Shown one piece after another: positions 59,881-64,000 of a DNA stretch of 64,000 nt. A program made the position numbers and the translations under genes. Source of the DNA: Anthonomus grandis grandis (taxonomy: Eukaryota > Arthropoda > Insecta > Coleoptera > Curculionidae); contig NC_065553.1 in the NCBI RefSeq assembly GCF_022605725.1, positions 9,610,001-9,674,000 on the forward strand, written 5' to 3'. Below the pieces are notes generated by a model. The model saw only the letters and a list, made by a program, of their open reading frames with translations, was not told the DNA's origin and searched no databases. Within the stretch, counting starts at the first letter, position 1, and each line of letters begins with the position of its first letter.

Positions 59881-60326
59881 TCATACTTAGAAAATCGTAG
59901 AACAACGATATCTGCAATAATTGGTGAAATAAAAATTATTTGTGAAGTGAATTGGTGATAATAATGTTGGGTAATAGTAGTAGTCCATAAGATATACTAG
60001 AATGACCGTACTACAATTCAGATGGAGGTCAACAGGAATGTATCAAGTATTTTTAGCCTTTACAAAACACTAGTCAATTATTCTAAAACCCTTACCGAAA
60101 TATTTTTAACGATCGTTAAGAAACAAATCTATTATTTTTCCTTTAACCAAAAAAAGTTGCAAAACAGAATGACAATTAATTACTTAAATATGATTCATTA
60201 ATTATAAGTACGATAATGCAGGATTAAAGTTATGAAAATTTCATAACTGACTGTTTTGAACTTTTTCAATTATAGTTAAAATAAAATTATTGTTTAACTC
60301 ACCCTTATAAGAAAGAATATATTTAC

Positions 60327-60397
60327 CATAAATCTGATGAATCTGGAGGAACGGAAGAAGACGGTATGGCCGTATGTTTTAATTTCGACAAAAACAT
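60327..60397 (-). CDS. Possible first coding exon (weak)
   Basis: ATG at 60397 opens MFLSKLKHTAIPSSSVPPDS and reaches a GTAAAT donor at 60326 in phase 2. Composition is more codon-like than the surroundings. I could not find a following exon, so this may be chance. Confidence 0.2.
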
Positions 60398-61305
60398 TTT
60401 TTTCTTACCGGCGAAACGAAAAATGCGGACTAAATTAGCGTAGAGCGAATTAAATTGTTAACTAAACGTGCATAAATTTTTTTTATCGGGCAAACAAAAT
60501 TATTAATGTTATCAAAATGCTACTTATACTATTACGCAACAGTATACTCAGGTATAACTAAGTATGTCTGTATATTTACTTATTTATTAAGTTTAATAAA
60601 ATAGTTCAAAATTACTAGTTAATCTTTGGAGTTTCCTTGATAACGTCAAAAAATGAACATGTAATATACGACAGGAATTAATAAAAGTAATATTTTTAAT
60701 GTTAGTAAATTATACAAGGTGATCTAAATTTGATCCTTGGCATGAAGGAATCTAAAATGGCACGATGTAGTTAAATACATTAGATCTAAATGGAACGGTT
60801 TTTCATCCTTAACAAGATAGTGTTTTTTTTTTACTTTAAATACGATGTTACGTTTTCCAGAACATGCAGCTCTTCTTCAAGTAAAGCAGCTTATCAGGCA
60901 GTTTAAATTTATTGTTAAACTTGATAATGGATATGCAAAAACGTGTACTTACTTAATTCTTGATTATATTTGGCCACGTCTCGTAAATAAGAACAATAAG
61001 TATTCTACCCATTCCTATGTCATAAATTGAAAGCAAAGTTAAAGTCATCTACATCATGTTTTGGACTGATTCATCATGAACGTTTCTTATAAACGTAAGC
61101 ATAAGAGAAAGAGGGAGAAGAGATTGTTCAGAGAATTAGAATAATATAAGCCGAAAATTATGAAAGATCATAATAAAGATATCAGACTACCTTATCTATA
61201 TAAAGTCTGTATGTTGATTAGTTTGGCAATAGCTCAGAAAATAAAAATCTTAGCTTCTACAAGTTAGAAAATATGAAAAGATCTTTTTTGTTTCTTTTAG
61301 AAATA

Positions 61306-62784
61306 CAGTATCGGACAAAATTAGAGAGACTCGACTACTTACGTCTTTTATGTAAGATAAAAATGATTAAATTCCTCTTTTTGTGCTGAAGGATGTTATG
61401 TTTTGAAGTAGTTTAAAAAGGCACTAAAATAAATTAAAAAAAAACACATTTCTCAAGATTTATTAGGAAAAACAAAAAAATGCAAAAAATTCTGTGCGAC
61501 AAAATTAGAGAGACTTATCCTTAAAGTACATTTGTACCCTATACTAATGAAACTAACCTAATACTTTGTCCAGTACCCTTTATTCTGGATAACTTTTTCA
61601 CATCTATTCGGCATCGATCCAATAAGATTCGAAATTACAGATCCGGCTGTAATTGATTTCCAGGCATTCTCGATTTCTTCAAATAATTGAGCACGATTCC
61701 CGATGTTTTTAGTGCGAATCTTTTTCTCTATAATCTCCCAAAGATTTTCAATTGGGTTCAAGTCCGGCGATTGCGGTGTCCATTTTAAAACTTGAATTTT
61801 GTTAGCCAAAAACCATTCCTTCACAAGTTTGGCCGTATGTTTGGGGTCGTTATCGTGTTGGAACGTGAATCTTAGCGGCATTTCCCATTCGGCGTAAGGC
61901 AACATTACATCTTCCAGTATAGTCCGTTACCATTAATTTGCCACCTCCGTGCTTCACAGTACCAGAAACATATTTTGGATCATGCCTTTTGTTTGCTGGG
62001 CGATGTACGAACTGCGCTCCATCACTTCCAAAAATATTATATTTAGACTCGTCGCTAAACAAAACCTTATTCCAGTCCTTAGCTGTCCAGTAACGGTGAC
62101 GTGTTGCAAATAACATTCTAGCAGCTACATTTTTTTTTGATAGATGGGGTTTTTTTGCTGGTCTCCTTCCAGGAAGCCCCGCCTCCACTAATCGCCGCTG
62201 CACAGTCCTGGATGAAACCCCAGGCGCCTCCAATTCAGCCAAAATCTGTGTTGAAGATAGACGCGGATTATTCTGACTTAGTCGTTTAATTCTCCTGTCC
62301 AGCAGTACTGAGGTTTTTCTCTTGCGGCCACCTCTTTTAAGGTTTGTCACTCTTCCACGGAGCTGATAATTTTTTATTGTTCTGGAAACCATTTGTTTAC
62401 TGACGTTGAATTGCTCTTTTATTAATTTTTGTGAGCGACCTGAGTTTTTAGGCTTCTATAATTTTTTCTTTTAGGTCTATGGAATAATGTTTACCAGGAG
62501 GCATTGCTAATGATATTCTCAAACTAATAAACAGAAATTAAACTAATCGCGACTTCAGCGAAACTAAATACAAAATGAGTCTCTTTAATTCTGTCGCAGT
62601 AATTTTTTATCAATGTTAAAAACATTCTTTAAATAAATGTAAACATGAGCTACTAAAATGAATTGTTGATAATAGAATTCTTGTCAACTCCGGTATACAC
62701 TGCTTAACAAATATTAATATTATTTCAAGTACAAAAAATTGGAGTTGGCAAATAGAGAAGTCTCTCTAATTTTGTCCGATACTG
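61306..62784 (-). mobile_element. Tc1-type transposon with IR/DR ends, slightly defective
   Basis: 1,479 bp bounded by TA (61304-61305, 62785-62786). Ends are CAGTATCGGACAAAATTAGA on both sides. Inner copies of the CGACAAAATTAGAGAGACT motif lie at about 61497 and, as a variant, near 62572-62596, roughly 190 bases in from each end. The transposase (minus) starts near 62505 (MPPGKHYSIDLKEKIIEA), has one frameshift, then QMVSRTIKNYQLRGRVTNLK, the helix-turn-helix region, KVLFSDESKYNIFG (first Asp), FQHDNDPKHTA (second Asp) and SPDLNPIENLWE (Glu), a DD34E Tc1 enzyme. A deletion after GGGKLMV removes the segment before YILEDVMLPYAEWEMP and breaks the frame, so the copy cannot make an active enzyme. 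Confidence 0.92.
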
Positions 62785-62789
62785 TATAT

Positions 62790-63540
62790 ACTGGTTCGTT
62801 TAAAAATTAAAACACTGTATATGACATAAAAAACGGACTGTAACCCTACCCAGTTTTGGGCATATCTGAAGAGTAATCTAAATTTGGAGAAATCAATTTT
62901 GCAAATAAGAAAACCTTACATTGCTGGATTAGACCTAAAAAATGGTTTTAGAGGAGATTAAGCACCTGTTTGGAATATATGCCTCTTTTGCTGCTTACTG
63001 TTTTTAAAATCCAAATTGGATAAATAAATTGCAAATCTGCGGGTTTGATTTCATTTCATTATTATAAATAAATAAATGAAGCCTAAAATGTAATAAAAAT
63101 TGTACCTATGCATTTTTCAGATAATAGCTTTATCCGCAGTTTGAAAAATGTAATAATATTATTAATCAAATATTTACAGAAAAGTGAATCTTGCTCCAAG
63201 AATACTCAAATATTTGTCGCAGATCATTCCCAGATATTTCAGACCATTCATAGAATTTTTGTTTACTTTCATGTGAAAATTCGTTGAATATCCATGGAAT
63301 ATATTCATTGCTATTCGGGCTATTAGATACTTAGAGTTATGAGACCATATAATTAATAATGCGCTTGGTATATAAAACAGCCAGCAGCAATTACTTTAAT
63401 TATAGAAAATTTAGAAATTGCATGCACGATATTTAAAACTGAACATGAGGCATAATCAAAATACTAAACACCGCATATACAAACACGGAACTTATCATTG
63501 TTTACCGCAACTTAATTTCACATAAAATAACACCGAAAAT
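62790..63540. other. Intergenic or intronic AT-rich stretch, no gene seen
   Basis: Nothing recognised. Confidence 0.4.
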
Positions 63541-63558
63541 TATGATATTTGTACTTAC

Positions 63559-63602
63559 GAATTTTCATCCTCGTAGTTCCCCAAAATAGGCGGTTTAAAC
63601 AT
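63559..63602 (-). CDS. Possible first coding exon of a minus-strand gene
   Basis: ATG at 63602 (with A at -3) encodes MFKPPILGNYEDEN and meets a consensus GTAAGT donor at 63558 in phase 2. The preceding 200 bases are markedly less AT-rich, as expected for a promoter and 5' UTR. The next exon was not found, so the product is unknown. It is not joinable in frame to the 60397 exon. Confidence 0.35.
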
Positions 63603-64000
63603 TTTATTATTTTCTTTTCCCGCCCCCAGTTTTGCGAATTCCAACAAGTTTTGACAGGAAATTTTTCAGTAAATGTCAAACGCAACGTCAAGACTGACGT
63701 GAACTACAACTCCAACGGTCAGGAAACTTCACATGCACCCCACAGACAATTCAGATATTTTCTGATGTTTTGGCGAAAGTGTAAAAAATAATTGTTCTTA
63801 TGCCCGCAAAAATATGATGCAACCTCGAAGCTACCGTATGATGTATGGTTTGCTTAGCCGGTATTCGGTAAGCAGTAAGTCGAATAAACGTACCATAGGT
63901 AGAAAAGATAAAGAGATTTTTAATAGAAATTTTACGACTAATTGGTTAGAGATCCAACAAACACACAATTCATGCCGATCCCAATCCCCAAAAAGAAAAT

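Noticed and set aside
60845..61030. Frame starting MLRFPEHAALLQVKQLIRQF near a TACAAGGTGATC word
   Set aside because: Could be a transposon fragment, but no conserved block allows a family call.
60327..63602. Joining the 63602 and 60397 exons into one gene
   Set aside because: Phases do not fit with the only nearby acceptor, which reads into a stop.

Overview
The window is AT-rich, intron-containing nuclear DNA from an arthropod, most likely an insect and plausibly a beetle. The evidence is a tyramine beta-hydroxylase gene, a series of small secreted cuticle-type proteins rich in AAP/VKT, Gly-Tyr or His, Tc1/mariner elements of the DUF4817 type and LINE relics. There is no prokaryotic gene organisation, rRNA, canonical tRNA or CRISPR. 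Gene models were built by hand from GT..AG junctions that keep frame. No search could be run, so all family names come from recognised motifs.

Layout: (1) 1-3.3 kb, minus strand: a partial secreted peptide at the left edge, a complete five-exon CFAP299 (C4orf22) homologue, and a small His/Val-rich secreted protein. (2) 3.5-13.6 kb: a LINE ORF1 zinc-finger fragment, a broken DUF4817-type transposon, a MITE, a three-exon AAP-rich cuticle protein, a 168-bp tandem array, a second deleted mariner-like element, a hammerhead-like repeat and a tRNA-derived SINE. (3) 13.7-26.5 kb: a cluster of structural cuticle-type genes with TATA promoters (13917, 15913, 20958, 23513 and 26036) plus two decayed copies, so the family has expanded by local duplication. 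(4) 26.7-29 kb: Tc1 and LINE relics. (5) 29.9-37.5 kb, plus strand: an 11-exon, 592-residue copper monooxygenase, best read as tyramine beta-hydroxylase (octopamine synthesis). Its introns hold foldback repeats with hammerhead-ribozyme-like cores. (6) 38.1-43.7 kb: a nested transposon stack of a PIF/Harbinger element, a CR1/jockey-like LINE inside it, and a solo LTR a few bases from the equivalent site in a sister repeat. (7) 44.2-55.1 kb, minus strand: a five-exon, 391-residue divergent casein kinase II alpha paralogue with an unusual N-terminal extension; a DUF4817 mariner and a MITE lie in its introns. (8) 55.8-64 kb: LINE relics in both orientations, a 1.3-kb inverted-repeat element, a nearly intact Tc1 with IR/DR ends, and two possible first exons of minus-strand genes.

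The host genes do not form one pathway. The cuticle cluster looks like coordinated structural secretion. Tbh makes the neuromodulator octopamine. CFAP299, and possibly the divergent CK2 alpha, fit axoneme or male germline roles. The most unusual signal is a dispersed repeat family carrying a near-complete hammerhead core (CTGATGA, stem II, GAAA, palindromic ACACGTGT stem III), including one copy folded into a long hairpin within Tbh intron 1.
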